62,100 nucleotides of DNA from Saprospiraceae bacterium (GCA_016710585.1 JADJVN010000033.1:1-62100), one strand, 5' to 3'; shown: positions 32,294-41,590, counted from the stretch's first letter. Numbers and translations: made by a program. Notes: generated by a model from the letters alone, not told the origin.

Positions 32294-32656
32294 ACATTTA
32301 CTTTAAAAATTTATAATTTCCCCCAAGCTACCACAAGTCTTTGACTTGTGCATTACTTTTTTCTTGATTTCTGTTCTATTAAAAACATCTCCCAATCAAT
32401 TGTAGCAAAGCTATCAAAGTATATTCCTTCTGGATCTAGAAATTTGTATTTAGTGCTCATAATACAAAAATAATACTTGTATTTTATATTTCAAAATTTA
32501 GCTTAGAAATAATTATTTGTTATGTACTTCTTGCTTTAGTTGTTTCAGCACAAGTCCAAGACTTGCGCTACCAAGCTATATGTTATCATAGCTCTAGTTT
32601 CTAATTTTCAACAAGTATTTTTAGATAATTTTTATAAATTTTTACGTTAGTAATTC
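32294..32656. other. Interval occupied by RAYT-derived element 2
   Basis: 363 bp without an intact gene, mostly the element at 32320-32577. The remaining 79 bp before the peptidase gene are AT-rich. Confidence 0.6.
32320..32577 (-). mobile_element. RAYT-derived non-autonomous element 2
   Basis: Same orientation and build as element 1. The left end has CCACAAGTCTTTGACTTGTG and the right end AGCACAAGTCCAAGACTTG followed by CGCTACCAAGCT. On the minus strand the RAYT start is again present from ATG 32460 (MSTKYKFLDPEGIYFDSF) but is more decayed: a lost base changes the frame after FATIDWEMF. Over about 85 bp around the RAYT start the two elements are nearly identical. Confidence 0.68.
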
Positions 32657-33451
32657 ATGTTCACTAAGTTGCTGAAGATTGCATTGTTTGCCATCATTGT
32701 GACATTATTGACTATTGTTACTCAAGTTGGAGGAATTTTGTTCTTAGCTTCACTTTTATTTTTTTGAAAGACAATTAGATTTAAATATTTGTATCAATCG
32801 ATTTTGTTTATACTTCTGTATTTGGTTACTACATTTTTTGTTATTCCAAAAGTTACTGTATTTTTTGGGAGAGAGAGAATCACGAATTCTAAGAACATAA
32901 CTCCTACGAATTTTATGACTGAATTATTGAATAGGAATTATGTTAAGCCAGAATTAAATATTATTTTGCAAGAGCTGGCTCACAAACTTCCAGAAGGAGT
33001 TGAATTAAAATATCTCGATGCTAATTTTCCATTTTTTAATGGATTTCCATTGCTGCCTCATTTAAGTCACAATGATGGAAAAAAGTTGGACTTGAGTTTT
33101 ATTTACGAAGATAAAAATGGAATAGTATCCAATTTGAAAAAATCAAATTCTGGATATGGAATTTTCGAATACAAAGGTGGTAATAATCAGAATGATATCT
33201 GTAAACAGAATGGATATTATCAATATGATTTTCCTAAGTATTTGACTTTTGGGAGAATTAATCCTGATTTGGTTTTTTCTGAAAAGTACAATAAAATTTT
33301 AATTGAAAGTTTATTGGAATCAAACAAAATTGAAAAAATATTTATTGAGCCTCATCTTAAGGCAAGGCTACATTTGACTGACTCAAGAGTCAGATTCCAA
33401 GGATGTAGGTCTGTAAGACATGATGACCATATTCATGTGCAGATTAAATGA
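32657..33451 (+). CDS. MepA-like (LAS-type) murein endopeptidase with in-frame TGA
   Basis: The frame starts at ATG 32657 (FTKLLKIALFAIIVTLLTIV, then TQVGGILFLASLLFF). It meets TGA at 32765-32767 and continues uninterrupted as KTIRFKYLYQSILFILLYL to the stop at 33451. The downstream part has zinc-site motifs of LAS/M74 peptidases: H-x6-D in LSHNDGKKLDLSF (H94 and D101 counted from the TTG at 32789) and the C-terminal HDDHIHV. Such enzymes cut peptidoglycan crosslinks. Two membrane helices flank the TGA, so the hairpin anchor looks ancestral and the TGA is a point nonsense or an error. If the stop is real, translation may restart at TTG 32789 with one helix. Confidence 0.7.
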
Positions 33452-33536
33452 AGAATTACCTAATTTTATATTGGTATGTAGGTAAGTTAATATTGTATTG
33501 TCTCTACAGTAAATATGGTTTAAAAATGCTCGTGGT

Positions 33537-33995
33537 TCATAAATCAATCAAATTTTTTTCAAAACAAATGCTATCTTCAATATTCTCATATTGACCATAA
33601 TTTGGAACGATCTTATAATTATTTTTTTTATATAAGGAGATCGCATCAATTTGCTTTTTGCCTGTTTCAAGAATTGAATTGAAATAATTTAATTCTACTA
33701 TCCAAGATTCAAGTTCATGGAGAATTGCAGTGGCGATTCCTTTTGATCTATACTCGGGTAAGACAAACATTCTTTTTATTTCCATTGTCGATGCAGAATA
33801 TTCTTTAATCGCACCACAGCCTATGGGAATGATGTCATCGTAGCAAATTACTGTATGCTGTAACAGATTTGTTTTGTTGAATTGTGCATAGAAAGCGTGA
33901 TCCTCACCATCTAGTTCATGAAGCAAGGCATCTAGTTTTTTTACCAATTCAATAAAATCTGGATCAGTGCCATTTGATCTTTTAATGCTGATCAA
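33537..33995 (-). CDS. GNAT family N-acetyltransferase
   Basis: 152 residues with the GNAT acetyl-CoA site: strand MEIKRMFVLPEYRSKGIATAI (RSKGIA being the pyrophosphate loop) and the late NYKIVPNYGQYE region. It transfers an acetyl group from acetyl-CoA to an unknown amine. The protein resembles PanM/YjcF-like small GNATs in size only. It starts 7 bp after the DUF4249 gene stop on the same strand, so it may be the last gene of the TonB-receptor transcript. Confidence 0.85.
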   Translation of the reverse strand: MISIKRSNGTDPDFIELVKKLDALLHELDGEDHAFYAQFNKTNLLQHTVICYDDIIPIGCGAIKEYSASTMEIKRMFVLPEYRSKGIATAILHELESWIVELNYFNSILETGKKQIDAISLYKKNNYKIVPNYGQYENIEDSICFEKNLIDL

Positions 33996-34001
33996 TGTAT
34001 T

Positions 34002-34802
34002 TTATTTTACAATGAGAAATTTAGTCTCCTTGGTATGTGCAGAAAAGTATCCAGTCGCATTACCTACTAAGTTTGAAGTAGGATTTGCGGGAGTCGTTCC
34101 GCCTCCCGGACCTTCGCCAATACTAGCATTCAATGAAGTGAAATAATCAAATGTCGCTTTATCTATGCATTGCATCTCGAAAAGCAACTTATCACCTTTG
34201 TTTATATAAATGTCATTTCCAAACTGCGGTCTTTGGTATTCTAATCCGTTGATAAGATCGTCATTGTCTACATAAAAAGTCTTATCTAAAGTGTCATTTA
34301 CGGTGATCTTGAATCTGTAATAATTTCCCAGTTTACTCGGATCTTTGAAATGTGGAATCGGGACATAAATGTCTTCATCCTCATTTCTACCCGGTCCAAA
34401 ATTGCTCACAAGGAAAGTGATAGTATCTAATGGAACAATTTCTGGCATAGTGCTTTTTGCAGTGATGATTTCACCATTAATATTGATGTAAAGATTATAG
34501 GATTTGCCTGTTTTTCCAGTAATGTTTTGACTATAGTATTCTCCCGGTTTTTGTTCAATAAGTGTATCAGTATTCACATCATCACTTAATGTAACTATTG
34601 CATTTGAGATAGGAGGGTATGTGTTTTTTTGATCGAAGTTTACTGTTTTAGATAACTTGACTTTATATGGTCCATTTTGATTGTTAATTGACGCTTCAAC
34701 AATTATTTTTGGATCTGTTGTATTGAGATCGATATCAATAATTTTAGTACAGTGACTAAATAATATCGTGAATGTAATTATAGATAGGATTAATTTTTTC
34801 AT
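34002..34802 (-). CDS. DUF4249 family outer-membrane lipoprotein
   Basis: 266 residues: lipoprotein signal with acceptor Cys18 (LILSIITFTILFSHC), then the DUF4249 start CTKIIDIDLNTTDPKIIVEA and typical beta segments (TLSDDVNTDTLIEQKPGEYY; KSTMPEIVPLDTI). In Bacteroidota this family is encoded directly downstream of a TonB-dependent receptor and is thought to be its surface partner. The same pairing is seen here, 19 bp downstream of the receptor's restored stop. Confidence 0.88.
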   Translation of the reverse strand: MKKLILSIITFTILFSHCTKIIDIDLNTTDPKIIVEASINNQNGPYKVKLSKTVNFDQKNTYPPISNAIVTLSDDVNTDTLIEQKPGEYYSQNITGKTGKSYNLYININGEIITAKSTMPEIVPLDTITFLVSNFGPGRNEDEDIYVPIPHFKDPSKLGNYYRFKITVNDTLDKTFYVDNDDLINGLEYQRPQFGNDIYINKGDKLLFEMQCIDKATFDYFTSLNASIGEGPGGGTTPANPTSNLVGNATGYFSAHTKETKFLIVK

Positions 34803-34841
34803 GATCGAGAAATTTTTAATATTAAAAATTAAAATTATATG

Positions 34842-36272
34842 TTATACTAGGAACCCATTTAAAAGTGCAGTTTGTTCTGCTAGAGTTTTGCTTGGATCGT
34901 CTGGGTCATCTTTGAATGTTATGGTGTAAGCATTCTCTCTGCCATAGACATTATATAAACTAAAGTTCCAAGAGCTTCTCCACTTTCTATCTTGTCTTCC
35001 TTCATAGTTTGCACTAAAATCTAATCGATGATAGTTTGGCATACGATATCCATTTCTTTCTGTGTAGTAGTATATCGTGCGATCTTCTATATTGTATTTT
35101 CCACTAGGGAATGTGACCGCATTTCCAGTATAGAACACAAAATTAGATGATAGAGACCATCGCTTGGTGAGTTGGTATGATGCAACTACAGCAAGATCAT
35201 GTGTGCGATCTTGTTTTGCATTATACCATTTGTTTTCATTTATTCCATTTATTTTTCTTTCAGTGCGAGATAATGTATAGGATATCCATCCTGTAAAAGT
35301 CCCTTTTCTTTTTTTGATGAAAAACTCTGCACCATAAGCTCTACCATCGCCGAATAGCAATTCACTCTCTACATCTGGAGCTGTTTGGATGTCTGCTCCA
35401 TTTTTATAATCTACCTGATGTTGCATTTTCTTGTAATAGGTCTCTACACTCATTTCATATTCATTGTCTCTAAAATTTCTAAAATAACCACCGCTGACCT
35501 GGTCAGAAATTTCAGGTTTGATATTATAGCTATTGCCAATCCATGCATCAGTAGGACTGCCACTTGTAGAATTGGAAAGCAAGTGTAGGTTTTGAGTATT
35601 TCTAGCATAGCCAACTTTGAAACTGCTATTTTCTGTTAATTGAGCATTGAGTGCAAGCCTAGGCTCTGGATTGACAAAAGTCTTACCAATTTTATTTTTT
35701 GAAAGAACAATACTTTCAGTTTTTTCTCCATCTTGATACACATTATAAGTATCACCGCCGAGGATTGAGTACACAGAAAGTCGCAATCCGTAATCGATAT
35801 TTAAGCGGTTGGTAAGTTTGTAAACATGATTTGCATATAATGCATTTTCAAGTGATTTTCTACTTACTGTATTGAGGCTATTGAAGACTTCAGCATCGCC
35901 TTCGAATCGACTAGGAGCAAGCTCATGGTGAATCAAATTTAATCCAACTCTCCAAGAGCTTTTTGTACTTTGAAAATATTGAAATTCTTGTTTCAAGTTC
36001 CAATCTTGAATGGAAGAATTAATGTTGAACTTGATATCATCTCCTTGAATTTGGATATTGTAGTCATAGTCACTATAGATCAATGATGTGTTGGAAAATA
36101 ATTTCGGACTAATTACACTGTTCCATCTCAATGTGCCAGTAGTATTTCCCCAGTCTATCCCAAATTGATCTCCCAAACCTAAAACATCACGGCCTAAATA
36201 TCCTGAAAGAAAAATTCGGTTAGTTTTATCTAGACGATAATTTGCTTTTGCGTTGAGATCATAGAAATACAA
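34842..36272 (-). CDS. TonB-dependent receptor, beta-barrel part (two frameshifts)
   Basis: Outer-membrane barrel with repeated aromatic-ended strands (YGLRLSVYSILGG, FKVGYARNTQNLHLLS, WISYTLSRTERK). The annotated end GFLV is false. With one more base in the run at 34858-34864 the frame reads LFKWVPSITYNFNF and stops at 34822-34824, giving the usual aromatic C-terminus that the BAM machinery recognises. The full receptor thus spans 34822-37135. Confidence 0.88.
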   Translation of the reverse strand: MYFYDLNAKANYRLDKTNRIFLSGYLGRDVLGLGDQFGIDWGNTTGTLRWNSVISPKLFSNTSLIYSDYDYNIQIQGDDIKFNINSSIQDWNLKQEFQYFQSTKSSWRVGLNLIHHELAPSRFEGDAEVFNSLNTVSRKSLENALYANHVYKLTNRLNIDYGLRLSVYSILGGDTYNVYQDGEKTESIVLSKNKIGKTFVNPEPRLALNAQLTENSSFKVGYARNTQNLHLLSNSTSGSPTDAWIGNSYNIKPEISDQVSGGYFRNFRDNEYEMSVETYYKKMQHQVDYKNGADIQTAPDVESELLFGDGRAYGAEFFIKKRKGTFTGWISYTLSRTERKINGINENKWYNAKQDRTHDLAVVASYQLTKRWSLSSNFVFYTGNAVTFPSGKYNIEDRTIYYYTERNGYRMPNYHRLDFSANYEGRQDRKWRSSWNFSLYNVYGRENAYTITFKDDPDDPSKTLAEQTALLNGFLV

Positions 36273-37135
36273 AGTATTATCTTTAAAATCTTCTGTAGCT
36301 TGTAAAAAACATCAGCATAAGTTCTTCGACCTGTGACAAGAAAGGATGATTTTTCTTTTTGGATGGGTCCTTCAATGCTCAATCTGCTACTAATCAATCC
36401 AATCCCAAATGTGGCATGGTAATCTTTGTCATTGCCTTCATTCATCTTGATATCGAGAACAGATGCAAGACGACCGCCATATTGAGCAGGACTATTTCCT
36501 TTTATAAGTATCGCATCTTTTATAGCATCACTATTGAATGTACTGAAGAATCCTAATAAGTGTGAAGCATTATATACTGGAGCTTCATCAAGTAAAATTA
36601 AATTTTGATCAGAGGTGCCACCGCGAACATAAAATCCACTATTGCCTTCTCCTGCAGATTTTACTCCAGGTAATAATTGGATGGTTTTAAGAATATCTTT
36701 TTCTCCAAAAAGAACTGGAAGTTTTGCAATGTCTTTCATGTTTATTTTTTCCACTCCCATAGTAGTTTGAGTGATATTCTCATTTTCTTTTTTAGCAACG
36801 ATTTTTACCTCTTCAAGATTTTGAGATTTTTGCTGAAGCGTCCATTTTATGCTTTGTGTGGCTTGAAGATTTATTTTTTCTATATAGTCTTCATAGCCAA
36901 TATAACTTGTTGTAAAAGTATAATTTCCAGGTTCTAATGTCAAAGAAAAAAATCCATATTCATTGGTTGAGATTCCAATTTTTGAGAGCTCTGCAATGCG
37001 GATGGTTGCACCGATTATTTCCTCCCCTGAGGCTTTATCTCTGATAGTCCCGTTTAATGTAACTTTGTTCTGGGCTTGATTATCCAATAAAACAAGAAAA
37101 AATAATATTCCTGTAATGATGTATTTGTGTAGCAT
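36230..37135 (-). CDS. TonB-dependent receptor, N-terminal part (frameshifted)
   Basis: Signal peptide (YIITGILFFLVLLDNQAQ), then a carboxypeptidase-regulatory-like domain (residues about 23-105, LNGTIRDKASGEEIIGATIRI) and the plug domain (LPGVKSAGEGNSGFYVRGGTSDQNLILLDE, split by family motifs). The frame fails in a six-A run at 36304-36309 (six T on the coding strand). One more base gives ADVFLQATEDFKDNTLYFYD and leads into the barrel. The receptor imports an unknown ligand across the outer membrane using TonB energy; the partner is the DUF4249 lipoprotein downstream. Confidence 0.9.
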   Translation of the reverse strand: MLHKYIITGILFFLVLLDNQAQNKVTLNGTIRDKASGEEIIGATIRIAELSKIGISTNEYGFFSLTLEPGNYTFTTSYIGYEDYIEKINLQATQSIKWTLQQKSQNLEEVKIVAKKENENITQTTMGVEKINMKDIAKLPVLFGEKDILKTIQLLPGVKSAGEGNSGFYVRGGTSDQNLILLDEAPVYNASHLLGFFSTFNSDAIKDAILIKGNSPAQYGGRLASVLDIKMNEGNDKDYHATFGIGLISSRLSIEGPIQKEKSSFLVTGRRTYADVFYKLQKILKIILCISMISTQKQIIV

Positions 37136-37309
37136 GAATTTATTTTTGTAAAATTTTTAAGCAAACGAATTGAACATAACAAATATTATTGAATAAAGTT
37201 ATTTTATGATTTAGGAAAAATATTTTTTTTATAGTTTTTTATTTTGAAATTATTGAATTTTGATCGTTGCAATCTGTTTTATTTAGTAATTTTGATTGAT
37301 TTTTTCTAT

Positions 37310-37849
37310 ATGGATATTCAAAAAATATTAACAAATGATGAATTAATTTTAAATCCTTTGAGGCTTGAGGATTTTGATGTGTTATTTGCAATTGCTTCTG
37401 ATAAATTATTATGGGAGCAGCATCCTAATCGAGATAGATATAAAAGAGAAGTATTTGAAGTGTTTTTTGAAGGGGCAATCCAAAGTAAAGGAGCCTATAG
37501 CATAATAGAAAAAGAGTCCAGAAATATCATTGGAAGTTCGCGATATTACGATCTTAATATGGAGAAAAATGAGATTAAAATCGGATACACTTTTATTGCT
37601 CGAACACATTGGGGAAAGGGAATCAATCAAAGTTTAAAGCGAATGATGTTGGAGTATATTTTTCAATTTGTGGACAATGTGATTTTTCATATAGGTGCGC
37701 AGAACATCAGATCGCAAAAGTCAATAGAGAAAATGGGCGCCAAAGAAATAGCAAGAGAAGAAGTCAGCTATTTTGGAGAATTGCCCAAATTAAATGTTGT
37801 CTATAAAATAGAAAAAGAAGCATTTATTAAAGATATGATGGGAGTATAA
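37310..37849 (+). CDS. GNAT family N-acetyltransferase (RimJ/RimL-like)
   Basis: 179 residues from MDIQKILTNDELILNPLRLEDF; the longer frame from 37244 adds only a hydrophobic, non-conserved leader. RimL-type landmarks are LEDFDVLFAIASD, IGYTFIARTHWGKGINQSLK (acetyl-CoA loop WGKGIN) and NIRSQKSIEKMGAKEI. It acetylates an unknown amine or protein N-terminus. It is a lone gene, convergent with the SCP2 gene. Confidence 0.86.
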   Translation: MDIQKILTNDELILNPLRLEDFDVLFAIASDKLLWEQHPNRDRYKREVFEVFFEGAIQSKGAYSIIEKESRNIIGSSRYYDLNMEKNEIKIGYTFIARTHWGKGINQSLKRMMLEYIFQFVDNVIFHIGAQNIRSQKSIEKMGAKEIAREEVSYFGELPKLNVVYKIEKEAFIKDMMGV

Positions 37850-37855
37850 TCCTAA

Positions 37856-38173
37856 CTACATCCATCCAAGTACTTTTGCAAATTTGAGCATCTCTCCCTG
37901 ATTGCTTATTTTAAGTTTGCCAGATAGAATGGCCATCATCGGATTTAATTCTTTTTTTAGAATTTTTTTAAAATTCTCATCTGTACATTTTATTGTACAA
38001 CTTGGTGTCCCAACAAATCCTTCATCGACTTTCACTTGACCATCAGCGAGTGACACGCTCACCTGCCCACCATTGTCTTCACTGAAATCAAAATGAAATG
38101 TGGTGCTCAAATTGGCTATCACATCTGCATTAAGCTTTGAGGGCAAGCCCTGTAAAAATTCTTTTGAGGTCAT
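37856..38173 (-). CDS. SCP2 sterol-binding domain protein
   Basis: 105 residues forming a single SCP2 domain: FHFDFSEDNGGQVSVSLADG, then GTPSCTIKCTDENFKKIL, then NPMMAILSGKLKISNQGEMLKF. The fold binds lipids or fatty-acyl groups in a hydrophobic tunnel. It starts 2 bp after the OmpA-SPOR stop and is probably co-transcribed with it. Confidence 0.88.
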   Translation of the reverse strand: MTSKEFLQGLPSKLNADVIANLSTTFHFDFSEDNGGQVSVSLADGQVKVDEGFVGTPSCTIKCTDENFKKILKKELNPMMAILSGKLKISNQGEMLKFAKVLGWM

Positions 38174-38175
38174 GT

Positions 38176-39738
38176 TTATTGATTTAATTTTATAAAACTA
38201 TCTATTTTTTTGGATTTCAATTCGGTCATTAAATTTTTTGCAGCCATCTCTTCATCAAAGCTTCCTACGACTACCGAATAGAATTCTGAATCTGGAAGAA
38301 TCATTTTTTCACTTTTTTTATAGCCAAATTTTTTGAGTTTCTCGATGCATTTATCAGCATTGGATGGCACTAGAAAACTTCCAGCGATGACGATATATTT
38401 TGAATTGTTTGGTATAATAGTATGATTGGCTTCGACCACTTCAGTGCTTGTGGTAGTTCCAATATTTTGTGAAGTAGGCGCAGGAACTGTATCGACAGTA
38501 TCTATCAATATGGATTGATCCTCAATAGTTGGATTGGGACCTTTGGATGTCTTTTTTGTTTTGGGAGTTGGTTGGGCAGGAACTGCTTTTGAAGGGACTG
38601 ACTTGAACATTTCTTTTTCAAAATCGGATTCGATTATCATTCTAGAAAGAGGGACCCAAGTTTCGGATTCTCTTTTTCTGATGCCTGTGATTTTTAATTC
38701 TGTTCTTCTGTTTTCTTCATGCTCTTTATCAGAACAGCTCACTCCATTTTTACATCTATTTTTAATGTTTGTTTCTCCATATCCATTATATGATATTCTC
38801 GTTGAATCTATTCCCTTATTGATGAGGTAAGTCATCGCTGAAAAAGCGCGTTTTTGTGATAAGTCCATATTATACTCATCATTGCCTCGTGCATCTGTAT
38901 GCGAACCTAATTCCAATTCTAGGCCAGGATTATCGCTAAAGACATTGGTCACATTGTCCAGTATTTTTGCAGCATCTTCTCTGATATTCCATTTATTATA
39001 ATCATAATTGATATTTTTAATTTCAAAGGATTTACCAACTGCAACTTTTTGTAATTCAATATTGGCTAGTAAAGTACCTAAGCCTGTGGCTGCACTGATA
39101 TTGTCAGTCACACCAGGTGTAAGTTCACTCACACCATCGATGCAAAGTACACAATGATTGACATTGACATAGGCTTCAATTCTCTTAGCGAGATAACCTT
39201 CTTTTCTTATTAAAATAGTATAGTGATTTCCTTTTTTTAAAGTGAATTGAAAGTTTGGATGCGGATGGTCTTTTAATACAAGTTCTTCTGTTGCTGTGGT
39301 TCTGTTATAAACTTCTATCAATGCCCCTTCAATTCCAATCGCATTGAGTTTAATATTTTCTCTTTCTTCAGCTAATGTTGCATCAAAAATATAACCTGCC
39401 TCTCTTATTGCTTCGATCTTCAGATACAGCTTGTCGTCTTTTGCATCGGATGTATTAAAATAATAATGAACGGTTTCAAAATCTTTTTTTACGATCTCTG
39501 CTTCATAGAGTGTATTGTTTTCTAAATTGGCTTTCCAAATTCCTGTTTCATCTGTTGTGGTTTTTAAGACGAGGACTTTGGATTCTTTTTTCTTAATGAG
39601 TACATCCGCTCCAAATAAGTAACCTCTATTATTCGCTTCAAAAACGTAACCTTCTACTTGGATTTGCGCTTGTATAGCGTTTATCAAACTAATACATATA
39701 ATGAATGATAGTAATATATATCTTGTTGTATTTTTCAT
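38176..39738 (-). CDS. OmpA-family protein with C-terminal SPOR domain
   Basis: 520 residues from the ATG at 39738 (KNTTRYILLSFIICISLINA signal peptide); the longer TTG start at 39765 would bury the signal. Order: carboxypeptidase-regulatory-like repeats (about residues 25-190, EGYVFEANNRGYLFGADVLI), an OmpA peptidoglycan-binding domain (about 260-365, LELGSHTDARGNDEYNMDLS and YNGYGETN), a Pro/Thr linker, and a SPOR domain (about 445-520, YIVIAGSFLVPSNADKCIEK). OmpA and SPOR domains both bind peptidoglycan, so it probably links envelope layers. Confidence 0.88.
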   Translation of the reverse strand: MKNTTRYILLSFIICISLINAIQAQIQVEGYVFEANNRGYLFGADVLIKKKESKVLVLKTTTDETGIWKANLENNTLYEAEIVKKDFETVHYYFNTSDAKDDKLYLKIEAIREAGYIFDATLAEERENIKLNAIGIEGALIEVYNRTTATEELVLKDHPHPNFQFTLKKGNHYTILIRKEGYLAKRIEAYVNVNHCVLCIDGVSELTPGVTDNISAATGLGTLLANIELQKVAVGKSFEIKNINYDYNKWNIREDAAKILDNVTNVFSDNPGLELELGSHTDARGNDEYNMDLSQKRAFSAMTYLINKGIDSTRISYNGYGETNIKNRCKNGVSCSDKEHEENRRTELKITGIRKRESETWVPLSRMIIESDFEKEMFKSVPSKAVPAQPTPKTKKTSKGPNPTIEDQSILIDTVDTVPAPTSQNIGTTTSTEVVEANHTIIPNNSKYIVIAGSFLVPSNADKCIEKLKKFGYKKSEKMILPDSEFYSVVVGSFDEEMAAKNLMTELKSKKIDSFIKLNQ

Positions 39739-40119
39739 AAGCGGAACCTTAATTTTGCAATTCAATAATAATACAAATATTAAACCAAATTTGTTCCTTT
39801 GGTTTGGATTTGCTTCGAATTGCCTGTAGGATAGCGCTTTTAGTGCTAGTTTATTTCATTTTTTAATATACTATAAGAATACTGATTTGGAACAAAGCAA
39901 AGCTGTTTATTCTATAGTTATTAGTTTCAATTTCAATAATAATAATATTAAACTATTAGATTAATGCTCTGTATCAACTCAAAATGTGCTATGGTCAAAA
40001 TTCTATAACTCTAATTTAAGAAAATTCAATATGTAACAAAACGCGTTAAAATTATAAAATGTAAAACTGAATGTCACTATTCTGGTTTTATTATTATTCA
40101 TTAATTAAAGCAGCTTAAG
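39739..40119. other. Divergent intergenic interval (381 bp)
   Basis: AT-rich spacer between the divergent ompA-like gene and fmt. It contains no tRNA-like, riboswitch-like or coding-like structure that I can support, and no clear TAnnTTTG box. Confidence 0.5.
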
Positions 40120-41034
40120 ATGAAAGTTATTTTTATGGGGTCGCCAGATTTTGCAGTGCCTAGTCTTGATATAGTACATCAACATTTTGAACTTTTGGCT
40201 GTAGTGACCGCACCAGATAAAATAGGAGGGAGAGGGCATGGTTTGATCGAGACTGCAGTAAAGAAACGTGGACTTGAACTTAATATTCCAGTCTTACAAC
40301 CAAAGAATCTAAAGAGTGAAAAATTTCTTTCAAAATTGCAAAAACTTGATGCGGATATTTTTGTAGTCGTTGCATTCAGGATGTTGCCGATTTCAGTATG
40401 GAATTTACCCAAGTTAGGGACAATAAATGTTCATGGTTCTTTACTTCCAGCATATCGTGGCGCTGCACCAATTCAACGTGCCATAATGAATGGCGAGACA
40501 AATACAGGTGTAACGACATTTAGACTTAAAGAAGAAATCGATACAGGTGATATCATACTGCAATCAAGCTTGAATTTAGAAGAAAATGATACCTGCGGAA
40601 AAGTGTATAATAGCCTAAAGGAAATGGGTGCCAATTTATTATTAGATACATTACTTCAAATTCAAAATGGAACAGTAAAATATTTAGCCCAAGATTTCTC
40701 GAATGATTATCCTCAAGCAGCAAAAATATTCCATGAAGATACAGAAATCCATTTTGATAAAACATGTGTTCAGGTACATAATCTTATTCGAGCATTAAGT
40801 CCATATCCTGGCGCATTTTTTAATAAATCTGGGATGAATTATAAAATTTTATTGTCACAGAAGACGGATATCGAAGTAGGAGAGAAGACTTCCGGCGAAT
40901 GGGATTTTAGTAATGCTGGAAAGTTTCTCATTGCTTGTCATGATTTTTTTATTGAAGTATTGGAGATACAACAAGAAGGTCGAAGAAAGCTGAGTGCGAA
41001 AGATTTTATTAATGGTATACGCAATGCGAAGTAA
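40120..41034 (+). CDS. fmt: Methionyl-tRNA formyltransferase
   Basis: Formylates initiator Met-tRNA using 10-formyl-tetrahydrofolate. 304 residues: start KVIFMGSPDFAVPSLDIV, the active-site block NVHGSLLPAYRGAAPIQRAI (Asn and His catalytic) and EEIDTGDII (catalytic Asp), then the C-terminal OB-type tRNA-binding domain (VHNLIRALSPYPGAFF). The length is normal. It is a lone gene. Confidence 0.96.
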   Translation: MKVIFMGSPDFAVPSLDIVHQHFELLAVVTAPDKIGGRGHGLIETAVKKRGLELNIPVLQPKNLKSEKFLSKLQKLDADIFVVVAFRMLPISVWNLPKLGTINVHGSLLPAYRGAAPIQRAIMNGETNTGVTTFRLKEEIDTGDIILQSSLNLEENDTCGKVYNSLKEMGANLLLDTLLQIQNGTVKYLAQDFSNDYPQAAKIFHEDTEIHFDKTCVQVHNLIRALSPYPGAFFNKSGMNYKILLSQKTDIEVGEKTSGEWDFSNAGKFLIACHDFFIEVLEIQQEGRRKLSAKDFINGIRNAK

Positions 41035-41043
41035 TGGATTTAC

Positions 41044-41073
41044 ATTACAATAAAATGTATTTCATATTGTAAT
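41044..41073. terminator. AT-rich inverted repeat between convergent genes
   Basis: A 9-bp perfect stem (ATTACAATA / TATTGTAAT) with a 12-nt loop lies between the stops of fmt and the YciI gene. It is AT-only and has no T-run, so it is at best a weak bidirectional terminator. Confidence 0.35.
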
Positions 41074-41107
41074 TCTCCAATCAAATTAAAACTTAAAGTT
41101 TTAAATT

Positions 41108-41590
41108 TTAAGGTTTTTGTTTCCAAATTTTATCTGAAAATGGGAGGTACTCTGGAAGTGCTGCTGAGCCAAACCATGTCAATATATCGAAGTCAAGCAA
41201 TCCATTTTTTATTGCTAAATCTTTTTGTAATAATTCTTTCACTTCATCCAATGACTTCACATTGTTCAGAATGAAGATGCCTCTATATTTTAGTTCATTT
41301 TTTCCTAGTGGACCTGCTACAATTAATTTACCTTCGTTGACTAGATGATGGATATTCTCCATATGGCCTTTGAAACTTTCTTTGATAAATTCTTTATCTG
41401 TGCTGGTATTGAGGCCAGTCTTGAGAATTACTAAATAATAGCTCTTCATTCCATAATCATCGCCTCCCAACTTTTCAGCTAAGACTTTATCAAAGTTTGG
41501 ATTTGAAGTGAGTGTGTCTTTACTTGAGGTAGATTGTCCAATAGTCAAAAATGGTATGGCTAAAAATGCGAAGTTTATTAAATATTTCAT
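41108..41590 (-). CDS. YciI-related domain protein, probably exported
   Basis: 160 residues: N-terminal signal peptide (KYLINFAFLAIPFLTIGQ), then a YciI-like ferredoxin-fold domain (SYYLVILKTGLNTSTDKEFI, FKGHMENIHHLVNEGKLIVA and GPLGKNELKYRGIFIL). The His in GHMENIHHL and the following GP-turn match the family's proposed active-site region. Exported YciI proteins are common in this phylum, with no established reaction. It is 34 bp downstream of the serine hydrolase gene on the same strand. Confidence 0.82.
   Translation of the reverse strand: MKYLINFAFLAIPFLTIGQSTSSKDTLTSNPNFDKVLAEKLGGDDYGMKSYYLVILKTGLNTSTDKEFIKESFKGHMENIHHLVNEGKLIVAGPLGKNELKYRGIFILNNVKSLDEVKELLQKDLAIKNGLLDFDILTWFGSAALPEYLPFSDKIWKQKP

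Noticed and set aside
32765..32767. TGA read as tryptophan or selenocysteine
   Set aside because: TGA ends other intact genes in the window, and no selenocysteine-type stem-loop or conserved Cys context follows.
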